Shown: positions 47,363 to 56,611 of the stretch, piece by piece | How the letters are laid out: every line of letters begins with the position of its first letter | Numbering within the stretch: the stretch's first letter is position 1 | NCBI RefSeq assembly: GCF_005869935.1 | Contig: NZ_SZQF01000011.1 | Span: 19,158-83,157, forward strand | Source of the DNA: Winogradskyella algicola | GTDB lineage: Bacteria; Bacteroidota; Bacteroidia; Flavobacteriales; Flavobacteriaceae | Direction: 5' to 3' | DNA length: 64,000 bases | Notes under the pieces: generated by a model | Told to the model about the DNA's origin: nothing | What the model saw: the letters and a program-made list of their open reading frames with translations, nothing else | Databases searched by the model: none | Position numbers and translations under genes: made by a program

Positions 47363-48667
47363 ATGGAACACATAGCCATAATAGGTAACGGTATTTCTGG
47401 CGTTACTCTTGCCAGACATATTAGAAAGTTATCTAATAAAAAAATCACCATTATATCTGCTGAAAGCGATTATTTTTTCTCGCGTACTGCGCTTATGTAT
47501 GTATATATGGGACATATGAAGTTTGAGCACACACAACCTTACGAAAATTGGTTTTGGAAGAAAAATAATATCGAACTGAAAAAAGGTTTCGTTAATGAGA
47601 TTGATACTGATAATAATACACTTCATTTTGCTGAAGGAGACCAAATGAGTTATGACAAATTAGTCATCGCAACAGGTAGCAAACCTAACAAGTTTGGTTG
47701 GCCAGGTGAAGATCTAAAAGGTGTACAAGGCTTATACAGTAAACAAGATTTAGAACATCTTGAAATCTATGCACCAAACAACAAAGTCTGTAAACGCGCA
47801 GTCATTGTAGGTGGAGGACTCATTGGTATTGAATTGGCAGAAATGTTGAATTCTAGAAATATTCCTGTGACTTTCTTGGTGCGTGAAAGCAGTTTTTGGA
47901 ATAGCGTTTTACCTGAAGGCGAAAGCCAAATGATAAACAGACATATTAAAAATCATCATATCGATTTAAGACTTTCAACTAATTTAAAAGAAATCATTTC
48001 TGATGATAATGGAAAAGTAAAATCCATCATTATTGAAGAAACTGGCGAAGAAATTCCTTGTGATTTTGTAGGCTTAACAGCAGGTGTAACACCTAATATT
48101 TCATTTTTAAAAGAAAGTAATATTGAAACCAATAAAGGCGTTTTAGTCAATCGCTTTTTAGAAACCAACATCAATGATGTGTATGCAATCGGTGACTGTG
48201 CTGAACAACGCCAAGCTATTGGTAATCGTAGACCGATTGAAGCGGTTTGGTACACAGGTCGCATGATGGGCGAAACATTAGCACAAACCATTTGTGGCAA
48301 TAAACTAGAATATAAACCAGGACATTGGTTTAACAGTGCTAAATTTTTAGATATCGAATATCAGACCTATGGTTGGGTAAACGGTAAAAAAGGAAAGCCG
48401 GATTACGAAGCTCATTTTCATTGGAAACATGACGACGACACCAAATGTATTACCATAGCTTATCACAGAGACACTAACAAGTTCTTAGGCATCAACACCT
48501 TTGGCATAAGGCTACGACACGAAGTTTTTGACAAATGGCTTACCGAAAAGCGAGATTTAGACTTTGTCATCAATCATCTAGAGCAAGCCAATTTTGATCC
48601 AGAATTTTACAAGCGATTTGAAAACGAGATAAAAGAAAAATATAACAACACCTTACAAACTAACTAA
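47363..48667 (+). CDS. FAD/NAD(P)-dependent oxidoreductase
   Basis: A 434-residue pyridine-nucleotide disulphide-oxidoreductase-fold flavoprotein. It contains the FAD loop IIGNGISGVTLA, the NAD loop VIVGGGLIGIELAEM near residue 155 and the second FAD motif VYAIGDCAE near 275. No CxxC redox pair is present, so it resembles ferredoxin- or rubredoxin-reductase types. The 4Fe-4S membrane protein follows 1 bp after the stop, so the pair probably makes one electron-transfer module. The electron acceptor is unknown. Confidence 0.88.
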   Translation: MEHIAIIGNGISGVTLARHIRKLSNKKITIISAESDYFFSRTALMYVYMGHMKFEHTQPYENWFWKKNNIELKKGFVNEIDTDNNTLHFAEGDQMSYDKLVIATGSKPNKFGWPGEDLKGVQGLYSKQDLEHLEIYAPNNKVCKRAVIVGGGLIGIELAEMLNSRNIPVTFLVRESSFWNSVLPEGESQMINRHIKNHHIDLRLSTNLKEIISDDNGKVKSIIIEETGEEIPCDFVGLTAGVTPNISFLKESNIETNKGVLVNRFLETNINDVYAIGDCAEQRQAIGNRRPIEAVWYTGRMMGETLAQTICGNKLEYKPGHWFNSAKFLDIEYQTYGWVNGKKGKPDYEAHFHWKHDDDTKCITIAYHRDTNKFLGINTFGIRLRHEVFDKWLTEKRDLDFVINHLEQANFDPEFYKRFENEIKEKYNNTLQTN

Positions 48668-48668
48668 T

Positions 48669-50252
48669 ATGAGCTTAAAATTAAATTACAGTATGTCTTT
48701 GGCTAATTCTTACGGATTAACAAAAACACAAAAAATAGCGTCAGCAGTTGGCATATTAGGACTTTTTATTTTGGTGTTAGCATTATTTAACGTTCAATTC
48801 CCTAACAAAGCTACAACTTTAACAATTGCTTTAAGTTTAATGTTTGTTGGGACTATATGGTTTTCTAATAGTTTATACTTAAACAAATCTAAAGGTATTA
48901 AAAATGATGGTGTTTGGTTTAAATCTTTATCTTCAAGAGGTTTAGTCGGTTGGCTAATTGGTGTCGTTTTAACCTTATTTTACATTGTACTTTATTTTTA
49001 CCCTCAATATTTAGGATTAGCTCAAAAAGGTGAAGAAAACACAGGTTTAGTTGCTCTTTTTGATCCTTTAAGTCAACTTTTAAGTGGCAGAGACGCTAGT
49101 CAATGGTTTGTATATGGTACGCTATATACAGTTGCAATTTTAGTGTTTGGTTATAAATTCATTTTAAAATATAGGCACAATCGCTATGAGCAAATCCGTA
49201 CTATTTCGGTCATGTTTTTTCAGTTGGCTTTTGCGTTTTTAATTCCAGAATTTATGTACGTAATGAATAGTGATTTACCGTACTACGATTTAAAAAACAT
49301 TTGGCCTCTTAATTACTATAACTTCGAAAGTTATCGTGTAAAAGCATTTATTAGCGCAGGAAATATTGGTTTAGCAATGCTGATTTTTGGTATTGTTTCA
49401 ATATTTGTCATTACACCTATTTTAACTTACAAGTACGGTAAACGTTGGTACTGTTCTTGGGTTTGTGGTTGTGGTGGATTAGCCGAAACTGCTGGTGATA
49501 GTTTTAGACAATTAAGTGACAAATCTCAATTTGCTTGGAAGGTAGAACGTTGGGTAATTCATTCTGTACTTGTTTTTGTTGTGTTAATGACAACAGCTGT
49601 AATACATAGCTATTTGGGTAATGACACCAGCAAATATTGGCTTACAAGATCGTCGTTTTTAATTTTTGTTGCTTCATTTTTAACCTTAATTTTTGTTGGG
49701 ACATTTATTTTTAAACGTAAAGAATTAGCTAAAGACGCTAAATATGGTGCTATTGGCTACTTTGTAATTATCATGTCATTATTTGCTTTGCACTATTTTA
49801 GCAAAGACAATACTTTATTTTTATTTAAATCTGAAAGCTTAAGAAAAAGCTACGGATTTTTAATCGGCTCTATCTTTTCTGGTGTTATTGGTACTGGTTT
49901 CTATCCTATTTTTGGTAATCGTGTATGGTGCAGGTTTGGTTGTCCTATGGCTGCGATTTTAGGATTTCAGCAACGCTTATTTTCTAAATTCAGAATTACT
50001 ACCAACGGTGGACAATGTATCTCTTGCGGTAACTGCTCAACCTATTGCGAGATGGGAATTGATGTACGTGCCTATGCACAAAAAGGCGAAAACATTGTAC
50101 GTTCTAGCTGTGTTGGATGTGGTATTTGTAGCGCTGTTTGTCCAAGAGGTGTTTTAAAATTAGAAAACGACAGCATGAAAGGACGTATAAATCCTAACGA
50201 AATCCTACTAGGAAACGATGTCGATTTAATGGATTTGGTAAATCAGAAATAA
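48669..50252 (+). CDS. Membrane 4Fe-4S electron-transfer protein (NapH/RdxA-like)
   Basis: A 527-residue polytopic membrane protein with about eight helices. Two ferredoxin-type clusters lie near the C-terminus: CISCGNCSTYC (about 453) and CVGCGICSAVCP (about 478). Additional cysteines occur in CSWVCGCGG and WCRFGCPM, the two membrane-flanking motifs of the NapH/CcoG group. It would pass electrons across the inner membrane together with the flavoprotein encoded immediately upstream. What it reduces is not visible here; the downstream genes are glycosyltransferases. Confidence 0.87.
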   Translation: MSLKLNYSMSLANSYGLTKTQKIASAVGILGLFILVLALFNVQFPNKATTLTIALSLMFVGTIWFSNSLYLNKSKGIKNDGVWFKSLSSRGLVGWLIGVVLTLFYIVLYFYPQYLGLAQKGEENTGLVALFDPLSQLLSGRDASQWFVYGTLYTVAILVFGYKFILKYRHNRYEQIRTISVMFFQLAFAFLIPEFMYVMNSDLPYYDLKNIWPLNYYNFESYRVKAFISAGNIGLAMLIFGIVSIFVITPILTYKYGKRWYCSWVCGCGGLAETAGDSFRQLSDKSQFAWKVERWVIHSVLVFVVLMTTAVIHSYLGNDTSKYWLTRSSFLIFVASFLTLIFVGTFIFKRKELAKDAKYGAIGYFVIIMSLFALHYFSKDNTLFLFKSESLRKSYGFLIGSIFSGVIGTGFYPIFGNRVWCRFGCPMAAILGFQQRLFSKFRITTNGGQCISCGNCSTYCEMGIDVRAYAQKGENIVRSSCVGCGICSAVCPRGVLKLENDSMKGRINPNEILLGNDVDLMDLVNQK

Positions 50253-50282
50253 GGCTTTTATTTTGCACTTCAAACAAACTAG

Positions 50283-50987
50283 ATGCCCAAAATAGTTGTA
50301 ATTATTCCGGCTTATAATGAAGAAGCCTCTATTCCTTATGTCATAAAAGAAATTCCTTCTATTGTTGATGAAATTATTGTTGTAAGTAACAATTCTACCG
50401 ACAACACTGAAGAAAATGCAAGACAAGCTGGTGCTACAGTTTTAGTAGAACATCAAAAAGGGTATGGTCATGCATGTCTAAAAGGCATGGAATACATCGC
50501 TTCGACTTCGCTCAGCGACCAATCAAAAACACCAGATATTGTAGTTTTTTTAGACGGAGATTACAGCGATTATCCTGAAGAACTCACAAAAATTGTTCAA
50601 CCTATTATAGAAGAAAACATTGATTTTGTTGTTGGTGCACGTGTTAAAGAATTGCGAGAAGAAGGCTCTATGACTGGCCCTCAAATTTTTGGCAATTGGC
50701 TAGCTACCAGATTAATGCGTATTTTTTTTAAATCTACATTCACAGATCTTGGCCCTTTTAGAGCTATAAAATATGAAAAGCTTCTAGTCCTAAAAATGGA
50801 AGACAAAACCTATGGCTGGACGGTTGAAATGCAGCTAAAAGCACTCAAGCAAAAACTAAGCTATAGAGAGATTCCTGTAAAATATAAAAACAGAATAGGT
50901 GTTTCAAAAGTTTCAGGAACGGTAAAAGGTGCTATATTTGCAGGCGTAAAAATCTTAACATGGATTTTTAAATATAGTTTTAAGTGA
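50283..50987 (+). CDS. Family 2 glycosyltransferase with a REP-derived insertion
   Basis: A 234-residue GT2 enzyme of the dolichyl-phosphate-mannose-synthase type. VVIIPAYNEEASIPYVI, VVSNNSTDNTEE and VVFLDGDYSDYPEEL are the nucleotide and metal motifs. Between GMEYIA and DIVVFLDG the chain carries about ten extra residues (STSLSDQSKTP). They are encoded by a REP-like palindrome at 50497-50518; I judge this an insertion that kept the frame. The next gene starts at GTG overlapping this stop by 4 bp. Confidence 0.88.
   Translation: MPKIVVIIPAYNEEASIPYVIKEIPSIVDEIIVVSNNSTDNTEENARQAGATVLVEHQKGYGHACLKGMEYIASTSLSDQSKTPDIVVFLDGDYSDYPEELTKIVQPIIEENIDFVVGARVKELREEGSMTGPQIFGNWLATRLMRIFFKSTFTDLGPFRAIKYEKLLVLKMEDKTYGWTVEMQLKALKQKLSYREIPVKYKNRIGVSKVSGTVKGAIFAGVKILTWIFKYSFK
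50497..50518. repeat. REP-like palindrome, copy 5 (inside the GT2 gene)
   Basis: Arms TCGCT and AGCGA around a 12-base loop (tcgacttcgctc), forward orientation. It encodes ASTSLSD in frame. Confidence 0.7.
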
Positions 50988-52477
50988 TTTACCTACACTA
51001 CTTTATTATTGTTGTTTATACTCTCGCTATCGTACTTATTTTTATGTACGCATTAGCACAATTAAACCTTCTTTATAATTATTTATCGTCTAAAAAGAAA
51101 CGTAGTACTTGTGAAAAATTTGACTTAAATAATCCTGAAGAAATACCATACATTACTATACAGCTACCTGTTTTTAATGAGATGTATGTAATGGAACGCT
51201 TACTAGACAATATCGCTTTACTAGACTACCCTAAGGATAAATTAGAGATTCAAGTATTAGACGATTCAACAGACGAGACCGTCCATTCTACCAAAGCACA
51301 TGTAGAAAAACTAGCTGCTACAGGTTTAGATATAAAACACATTACAAGAACCAACCGTGTTGGTTTTAAAGCTGGTGCCCTTAAAGAAGGTTTAGAAATC
51401 GCAAAAGGTGAATTTATTGCCATTTTTGATGCGGACTTCCTTCCAAAACCTAACTGGCTAAAACGCACAGTACCTTATTTTAAAGATGAAGAAATAGGTG
51501 TTGTACAAACACGTTGGGGACACATTAACAGAGACTACTCTTTATTAACCAGAATACAAGCGTTTGCATTAGATGCTCACTTTACTTTAGAACAAGTCGG
51601 ACGTAACAGTAAAGGCCATTTTATTAATTTTAATGGTACAGCTGGTATATGGAGAAAGGACTGTATTATTGATGCTGGTAACTGGGAAGGAGATACACTA
51701 ACAGAAGATTTGGATTTAAGTTACAGAGCACAACTTAAAAACTGGAAGTTTAAGTATCTTGAAGATGTTGAAACACCTGCAGAACTACCAATAGTTATTA
51801 GTGCTGCCAGATCTCAACAATTCCGTTGGAATAAAGGTGGTGCTGAAAACTTTAGAAAAATGCTTTGGCGTGTTATTAAATCTAAAAATATTTCGGCTAA
51901 AACTAAAGTACACGGTTTATTACACTTGCTAAACAGCTCAATGTTTTTAAGCATCTTTGTTGTCGCTATTTTAAGTATTCCTATGTTGTACATTAAGAAT
52001 GAATATGCACATTTGAGAGACTATTTCTATGTTATGAGTTTCTTTATAATGAGTACCATCATTTTCTTTGTATGCTACTGGTTTATGTACAAAAACATCT
52101 ACGGAAGTGGCTTCAAAAAATTCTTTGGATATATTGGTATGTTCTTTACGTTTTTCTCAATTGCAATGGGCTTTTCGCTTCATAACTCAATTGCAGTAAT
52201 AGAAGGTCATATTGGTAAAAAGAGTGAATTTGTAAGAACACCAAAATTCAATATTAAGAAATTCAAAGACAATTGGAAAAACAACAAATACCTTAAGAAA
52301 TCCTTATCTAAAAATGTGGTTCTAGAAGGCTTATTAATGCTGTATTTTGCATTTGGCCTTTATAGCGCATTTATAGTTGGAGATCAAGGTGGAGACTTTG
52401 GGTTGTTTCCTTTTCACTTAATGCTTTGTATTGGTTTTGGGTATGTGTTTTTTAAATCTTTAGGCTCTAAAGTTTAA
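50984..52477 (+). CDS. Cellulose-synthase-like family 2 glycosyltransferase
   Basis: A 497-residue membrane glycosyltransferase with one N-terminal helix and four to five C-terminal helices. The processive-type motifs are complete: VLDDSTDET, FDADFLP, TLTEDLDLSYRA and QQFRWNKGG (the QxxRW substrate clamp). Related enzymes make glucans or transfer sugars to lipid carriers. There is no PilZ domain and no BcsB-like partner, so the product is uncertain. The GTG start overlaps the upstream stop. Confidence 0.9.
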   Translation: MIYLHYFIIVVYTLAIVLIFMYALAQLNLLYNYLSSKKKRSTCEKFDLNNPEEIPYITIQLPVFNEMYVMERLLDNIALLDYPKDKLEIQVLDDSTDETVHSTKAHVEKLAATGLDIKHITRTNRVGFKAGALKEGLEIAKGEFIAIFDADFLPKPNWLKRTVPYFKDEEIGVVQTRWGHINRDYSLLTRIQAFALDAHFTLEQVGRNSKGHFINFNGTAGIWRKDCIIDAGNWEGDTLTEDLDLSYRAQLKNWKFKYLEDVETPAELPIVISAARSQQFRWNKGGAENFRKMLWRVIKSKNISAKTKVHGLLHLLNSSMFLSIFVVAILSIPMLYIKNEYAHLRDYFYVMSFFIMSTIIFFVCYWFMYKNIYGSGFKKFFGYIGMFFTFFSIAMGFSLHNSIAVIEGHIGKKSEFVRTPKFNIKKFKDNWKNNKYLKKSLSKNVVLEGLLMLYFAFGLYSAFIVGDQGGDFGLFPFHLMLCIGFGYVFFKSLGSKV

Positions 52478-52480
52478 ATA

Positions 52481-52909
52481 TTACTCTCTATCTTCAAAAG
52501 GCACGATTGTCCCTTTTTCTAAATAATCTTTTAATCCTTTTAAGAGCATTGCCCAACAAAACGACGAATGTTTAAAGTGTGTATTGCACTCTGGCCAATC
52601 TTTATGAAAGAAATGAAGATAAATTCCGTTACTCTTCTCTTCTAGATCAAAACCAAAGGTTGTAGCATTCCAATCATCATCAGATTTGGTCATTTTATAA
52701 TGAATATGATCCCATTGCTTGGCACTTTTAACTTCAGCATACCAATCGTATTTATCTGTAAAATTAAAATTGTATTCTTCTCCCTCTTTCGGAATTCCAG
52801 AACATTTTAATGGCCACCAATTTACCAAATGCTCTGGCTCTGATATAGCTCTATAAACACTGAATTTGTCAGTATTGATCATAAAGTTGGAATAAATAGA
52901 ATGACTCAT
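52481..52909 (-). CDS. SRPBCC (AHSA1-like) domain protein
   Basis: A 142-residue START/Bet v 1-fold protein. It has the Aha1-type opening DKFSVYRAISEPEHLVNWWPLKC and the closing SFCWAMLLKGLKDYLEKG. It probably binds a small hydrophobic ligand; no function is assigned. It stands alone on the minus strand between two plus-strand glycosyltransferase genes. Confidence 0.85.
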   Translation of the reverse strand: MSHSIYSNFMINTDKFSVYRAISEPEHLVNWWPLKCSGIPKEGEEYNFNFTDKYDWYAEVKSAKQWDHIHYKMTKSDDDWNATTFGFDLEEKSNGIYLHFFHKDWPECNTHFKHSSFCWAMLLKGLKDYLEKGTIVPFEDRE

Positions 52910-52999
52910 AACTCTACATTTTAATTCCTTCTAAAGTTATTATTCTTTTTTTATCTATAAGACATAGCAGATTTAAATAATTCTATCTTTGGATATATT

Positions 53000-54451
53000 A
53001 TGCTTGAATTAACCACTATTTACAAATACAAAAAGACAACATTAGCTTACACCTTAATAAGCTGTATACTTTACGTATGGTTTGCTTACTACACACAGCG
53101 AACTGATGCATTACAACTCATTTTACTATATAGTTTCTTATTTGTTTTAGGGTACCAAATTTTGAAAACGTCTGGATTCTATACTTCGACTTCGCTCAGC
53201 ACAGGCTTTAGAATTTTAGTAATAGCTTCTATCTTATTCAGACTATTATTTCTATTTGCAACACCTAATTTATCACAAGATTTCTATCGGTTTATTTGGG
53301 ATGGACACATGCTTTTAGAAGGGTTTAATCCTTATTTACACACACCTAATTATGTAATAAATTGGAACACATCAATTCCCTTGGCACAAGACTTATACAA
53401 TGGAATGGGTGCACTGAGCGCCTCACATTATACTAATTACCCACCTTTAAATCAGGTCTGTTTTGTACTTGGCAATCTCTTTCCTGGTAGTAGTATTTTA
53501 AGCTCCGTTATAGGCATGAGACTTCTTATTATTGCTGCGGACATAGGAACACTCTATTTTGGAAAAAAGCTTTTAGAAGCCTTAAAATTACCTTCTAATC
53601 GAATCTTTTGGTACATATTAAACCCATTTATCATTATAGAACTTACTGGCAACCTCCATTTTGAAGGTGTTATGATTTTCTTTTTAGTCTGGAGTTTATA
53701 CTTACTACATAAAGGCTATTGGAAATGGGCTGCGGTCGTTTTTGCCTGCTCTGTTTCTGTAAAACTGATCCCCTTGATGTTTTTGCCGTTGTTTTTCTGG
53801 TGGTTCACTTCGACTTCTTTGAATGATAAAAGAAACAGTCAACAAAAAAAGATTAGCTACGCTGAACCTAAAGATTTATCTGTCTTGGTAGGAAGGAAAA
53901 AACTAATTGTATTTTATTCCATTGTTGGCATAACCTTAATTACATTTTTTATTCCGTTCTTTTCTATGGAATTTGTAAACAATTACTCTAAAACGGTCGG
54001 ACTGTGGTTTAATAATTTTGAATTTAATGCCAGTATCTACTATGTTCTTAGAGCTCTTGGCTATGCTATTACTTGTTATAATGAAATTGGTATAATTGGT
54101 AAGATTCTGCCTCTAATTTCCGTTTTAGTAATTTTAGGATTTTCGGTGTTTAAAACCAATAATTCTATACCTAAACTTAGCACATCTATACTAATAGTTT
54201 TTACAATTTATCTTTTTTTAAGTACTACAATACATCCTTGGTATATAGCTACTTTGGTAATGCTTTGTGTTTTTACCAGGTACAGATATCCTCTTGTTTG
54301 GAGCTTGGTTATAATACTTAGCTACCTATCGTATCTTGGCATTGGTACAGCAGACAAATCTGAAAACTTATGGATTATTGCTCTAGAATACTTCGTTGTA
54401 TTTTCTGCATTTGTTTGGGAAGTGGTATTAAAAAAAAGACTGCCAATTTAA
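53000..54451 (+). CDS. Polytopic mannosyltransferase-like membrane protein
   Basis: A 483-residue integral membrane protein with about 11-12 helices. The first large loop carries NLSQDFYRFIWDGHMLLEGFNPYLHTP, the acidic donor-site motif of GT-C mannosyltransferases (GT39/GT87-like). Two places look inserted. YTSTSLSTG (53184-53199) is encoded by a REP-like core. TSTSLND near residue 270 begins a hydrophilic loop of about 30 residues that may be a decayed copy. It probably uses a polyprenyl-phosphate sugar donor. It closes the glycosyltransferase group. Confidence 0.75.
   Translation: MLELTTIYKYKKTTLAYTLISCILYVWFAYYTQRTDALQLILLYSFLFVLGYQILKTSGFYTSTSLSTGFRILVIASILFRLLFLFATPNLSQDFYRFIWDGHMLLEGFNPYLHTPNYVINWNTSIPLAQDLYNGMGALSASHYTNYPPLNQVCFVLGNLFPGSSILSSVIGMRLLIIAADIGTLYFGKKLLEALKLPSNRIFWYILNPFIIIELTGNLHFEGVMIFFLVWSLYLLHKGYWKWAAVVFACSVSVKLIPLMFLPLFFWWFTSTSLNDKRNSQQKKISYAEPKDLSVLVGRKKLIVFYSIVGITLITFFIPFFSMEFVNNYSKTVGLWFNNFEFNASIYYVLRALGYAITCYNEIGIIGKILPLISVLVILGFSVFKTNNSIPKLSTSILIVFTIYLFLSTTIHPWYIATLVMLCVFTRYRYPLVWSLVIILSYLSYLGIGTADKSENLWIIALEYFVVFSAFVWEVVLKKRLPI
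53184..53199. repeat. REP-like core, copy 6 (inside the mannosyltransferase-like gene)
   Basis: cttcgacttcgctcag, identical to the core of copy 5. The arms are weak (ta/ca), so it is a partial element. Another degenerate form, cttcgacttctttgaa, begins at 53808. Confidence 0.55.
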
Positions 54452-54464
54452 TTAGCAGTCTCTT
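54432..54464. terminator. Terminator between the mannosyltransferase-like and acidic-protein genes
   Basis: GACTGC and GCAGTC arms with an 11-base AT-rich loop, preceded by a run of A and followed by ctcttttat. The genes converge here. The stem lies partly inside the 3' end of the plus-strand gene. Confidence 0.65.
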
Positions 54465-54469
54465 TTATC

Positions 54470-54838
54470 TTACATCTTTGTGATCTTTATAATAGTGTAT
54501 TTTTCGTAGGTTTCTTTATAACCGTATTCGTCTTCTTCCTCATAAGTTTCAATCTTATACGTTATTTGAAAACGCTTACCAATCATATCATCCGATTTAA
54601 GGTTTACAGCTTTTAGTACTTCTGCAGTAACATTGTAAAAGTATATGATATCTTCATCCTCCTCATCATCTTCACCAGCTATTAAGAATGCATATCCATC
54701 TTCTTCATCGTAACCATCAAAAGTGCCTTTAATGGTTACATTTTCTTGTTCTTGATTGTTCTTATTGGTATCTATAATTGCATTAACGCTAAATGCCATT
54801 ACTAAAAATACTAGTACTATAAATTGTCTGTTTTTCAT
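54470..54838 (-). CDS. Secreted acidic protein (unknown)
   Basis: A 122-residue protein with a signal peptide (about 1-19, after MAFSVNA). The mature part is rich in Asp and Glu, including AGEDDEEDEDIIYFYN, with an OB-like alternation of strands (VTIKGTFDGYDEEDGYAFLI). I do not recognise the family. Acidic secreted small proteins are common in marine flavobacteria and may bind divalent cations. No operon partner. Confidence 0.7.
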   Translation of the reverse strand: MKNRQFIVLVFLVMAFSVNAIIDTNKNNQEQENVTIKGTFDGYDEEDGYAFLIAGEDDEEDEDIIYFYNVTAEVLKAVNLKSDDMIGKRFQITYKIETYEEEDEYGYKETYEKYTIIKITKM

Positions 54839-55004
54839 TTTTAATTGATTTTTTTTGAAATTCTATCATACAACGTCTTGCTCAAGAATTTCTATTTATA
54901 ATTTTATTTTGTAGTTGGGTATTTACCACCTCAAGCCCAAAACTTTTAGATCATTATCTAAGACAATGATAACTGTGGTTTGTTGCGAAGAATACTATCT
55001 TGGT

Positions 55005-55781
55005 CTAAAACAATTTTAGAATAAACATATCTATGACTTCTACCAAAATTAGAATGATAATAATCCACTCTAATCGGCTACTTTCTCGATGATCCATAAT
55101 ATCTTTAAAGAGTTCTAAATTTTCTTTTATAATTTCTATTCTATCATGGATAACGTGGTAACGATCCTTAAGATCGAAAGTCTGTTTTAAATCTGAATTT
55201 AACTTGTTTAACTGCTCGTCTTCCCAGGTTATTTCTGGTGAATCAAAGATGTATAGGTTTTCAGAAATCTTGTTCTTAATATTTAAAGTTTTACCAATAA
55301 ATCGTTTTAATTTATTCCCTGAAATATCGAGTTTTCCTTTAGCTTCTAAGTATTTGGTATGTTCGTTAGTTTCTATCAAAAGCGCTTCGGTTATTTCAGA
55401 ATAACGGTTTAGCGCTACAGATTGCGATGCATTAAGCATTACCAATCGTATCATTTCGCTATTAAACTCTGGCAATACGATACTTTCAAAATTAACCTGA
55501 AGTGTATTTTCTTGTATCTCTACATTAACTTCTTCAGAAATTTTGTCTGCAAAGTAGGTATCGCATAATGGTTTAATGGTATATAAAGCTTCAGCTATTT
55601 CAGTTTTTGAAAGGTTAAAGCAGCTTACCATTCCATACTGAAACAGATAGATATACTTGTCTTTTGAGTGTAAATAAAACAACTCATCACTATCTTGAAA
55701 CAGCAACTGCCACTGCAATTGCTGTTTGCTCGCTTTTATATTGATAGTGTTTGCTACTTGATAAGCAACAACTGGTAACAT
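55005..55781 (-). CDS. RMD1/SIF2-family (DUF155) membrane protein
   Basis: A 258-residue DUF155 protein. The alpha/beta region starts after residue 40 (FYLHSKDKYIYLFQYGMVSCFNLS). NSDLKQTFDLKDRYHVIHDRIEIIKENLELFKDIMDHR is the conserved helical part, and a single C-terminal membrane helix (LEWIIIILILVEVIDMFIL) anchors it. Mitochondrial relatives assist translation; the bacterial function is unknown. It shares one base with the VOC gene upstream. Confidence 0.85.
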   Translation of the reverse strand: MLPVVAYQVANTINIKASKQQLQWQLLFQDSDELFYLHSKDKYIYLFQYGMVSCFNLSKTEIAEALYTIKPLCDTYFADKISEEVNVEIQENTLQVNFESIVLPEFNSEMIRLVMLNASQSVALNRYSEITEALLIETNEHTKYLEAKGKLDISGNKLKRFIGKTLNIKNKISENLYIFDSPEITWEDEQLNKLNSDLKQTFDLKDRYHVIHDRIEIIKENLELFKDIMDHRESSRLEWIIIILILVEVIDMFILKLF

Positions 55782-56194
55782 TATGCTAAAAACATATCTT
55801 TAGGTTCTTTAAAACTTTTGAACTCTAACATATAATCATTAGGGTCTTTAATGAAAAACGAAAGATGCTCTCCTGTTTTATCTTTTAAAAAAGTGGTTTT
55901 GGTTACAACCTCTAACTTTTGCTTGGTAAGTTTGTTATAGATTTTTTTCCAATTATCAATATCTACAATAACACCAAAATGGAAGGAGGGTAAAATCTTA
56001 CCTTCAAACACATAATTAGGGTTATTGAAGTTAAACTTTTCGGCTTTTATAAACGTAATCTGGTGACCAAATAGATTTATATCTACCCAATTTTCTGAGG
56101 TTCTACCTGCAGAAGCGCCAATGTTATTGATGTAAAAGTCTTGGGTTTCCTTTACACTCAAACACGGTAATGACATGTGAAATGACGTTTCCAT
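55781..56194 (-). CDS. VOC-superfamily (glyoxalase/bleomycin-resistance fold) protein
   Basis: A 137-residue VOC protein with two babab units: SFHMSLPCLSVKETQDFY with GRTSENWVDINLFGHQITF, and LPSFHFGVIVD with HLSFFIKDPNDYMLEFK. Metal ligands His and Glu (DYMLEF) are in the usual positions. The reaction is not predictable. It heads a two-gene unit with the DUF155 gene. Confidence 0.87.
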   Translation of the reverse strand: METSFHMSLPCLSVKETQDFYINNIGASAGRTSENWVDINLFGHQITFIKAEKFNFNNPNYVFEGKILPSFHFGVIVDIDNWKKIYNKLTKQKLEVVTKTTFLKDKTGEHLSFFIKDPNDYMLEFKSFKEPKDMFLA

Positions 56195-56269
56195 AATTTA
56201 AGCATTTAGAGTTTTATAACTTTTTTATATTAAGTAAGTTACAAAATAAAATAACACCTATTACAATTA

Positions 56270-56596
56270 CTAATCAAAATCATCTGAGTCCTCATCCGCA
56301 GCCATTTCTGGGTCTTGTACAGCTTCTGGATCATCATTATCAAAGTCCTCATAATCATCTTCATCGTAATTCTCCATAGTTACTGCAAGTTTTGTACTTA
56401 CCTTAACCAAGTACTTGGTATCTTCGGTAGTTACCTCTACGGCTTCTACAACCTCATTCTTTGCATTTTTAAATGTAATAATGTGATCGTCGTCATAACC
56501 ATCAGGATATTTCTCTACCAACATGGCAAGAATCTCTGGTGTTAGTTTTTTAAAGTCTACAATAACGCGTTTTAAATGTTGGTCTTTTCTGTTCAT
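56270..56596 (-). CDS. Conserved flavobacterial acidic protein (unknown)
   Basis: A 108-residue protein. A folded N-terminal half (HLKRVIVDFKKLTPEILAMLVEKYPDGYDDDHIITFK) is followed by a highly acidic tail (DEDDYEDFDNDDPEAV, then DEDSDDFD). No signal peptide. I recall similar short proteins near polyamine genes in flavobacteria, without a function. It lies 15 bp after the deoxyhypusine-synthase-like gene, so it is probably the last gene of that operon. Confidence 0.7.
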   Translation of the reverse strand: MNRKDQHLKRVIVDFKKLTPEILAMLVEKYPDGYDDDHIITFKNAKNEVVEAVEVTTEDTKYLVKVSTKLAVTMENYDEDDYEDFDNDDPEAVQDPEMAADEDSDDFD

Positions 56597-56611
56597 CTCG
56601 TTAGGTTGGAT

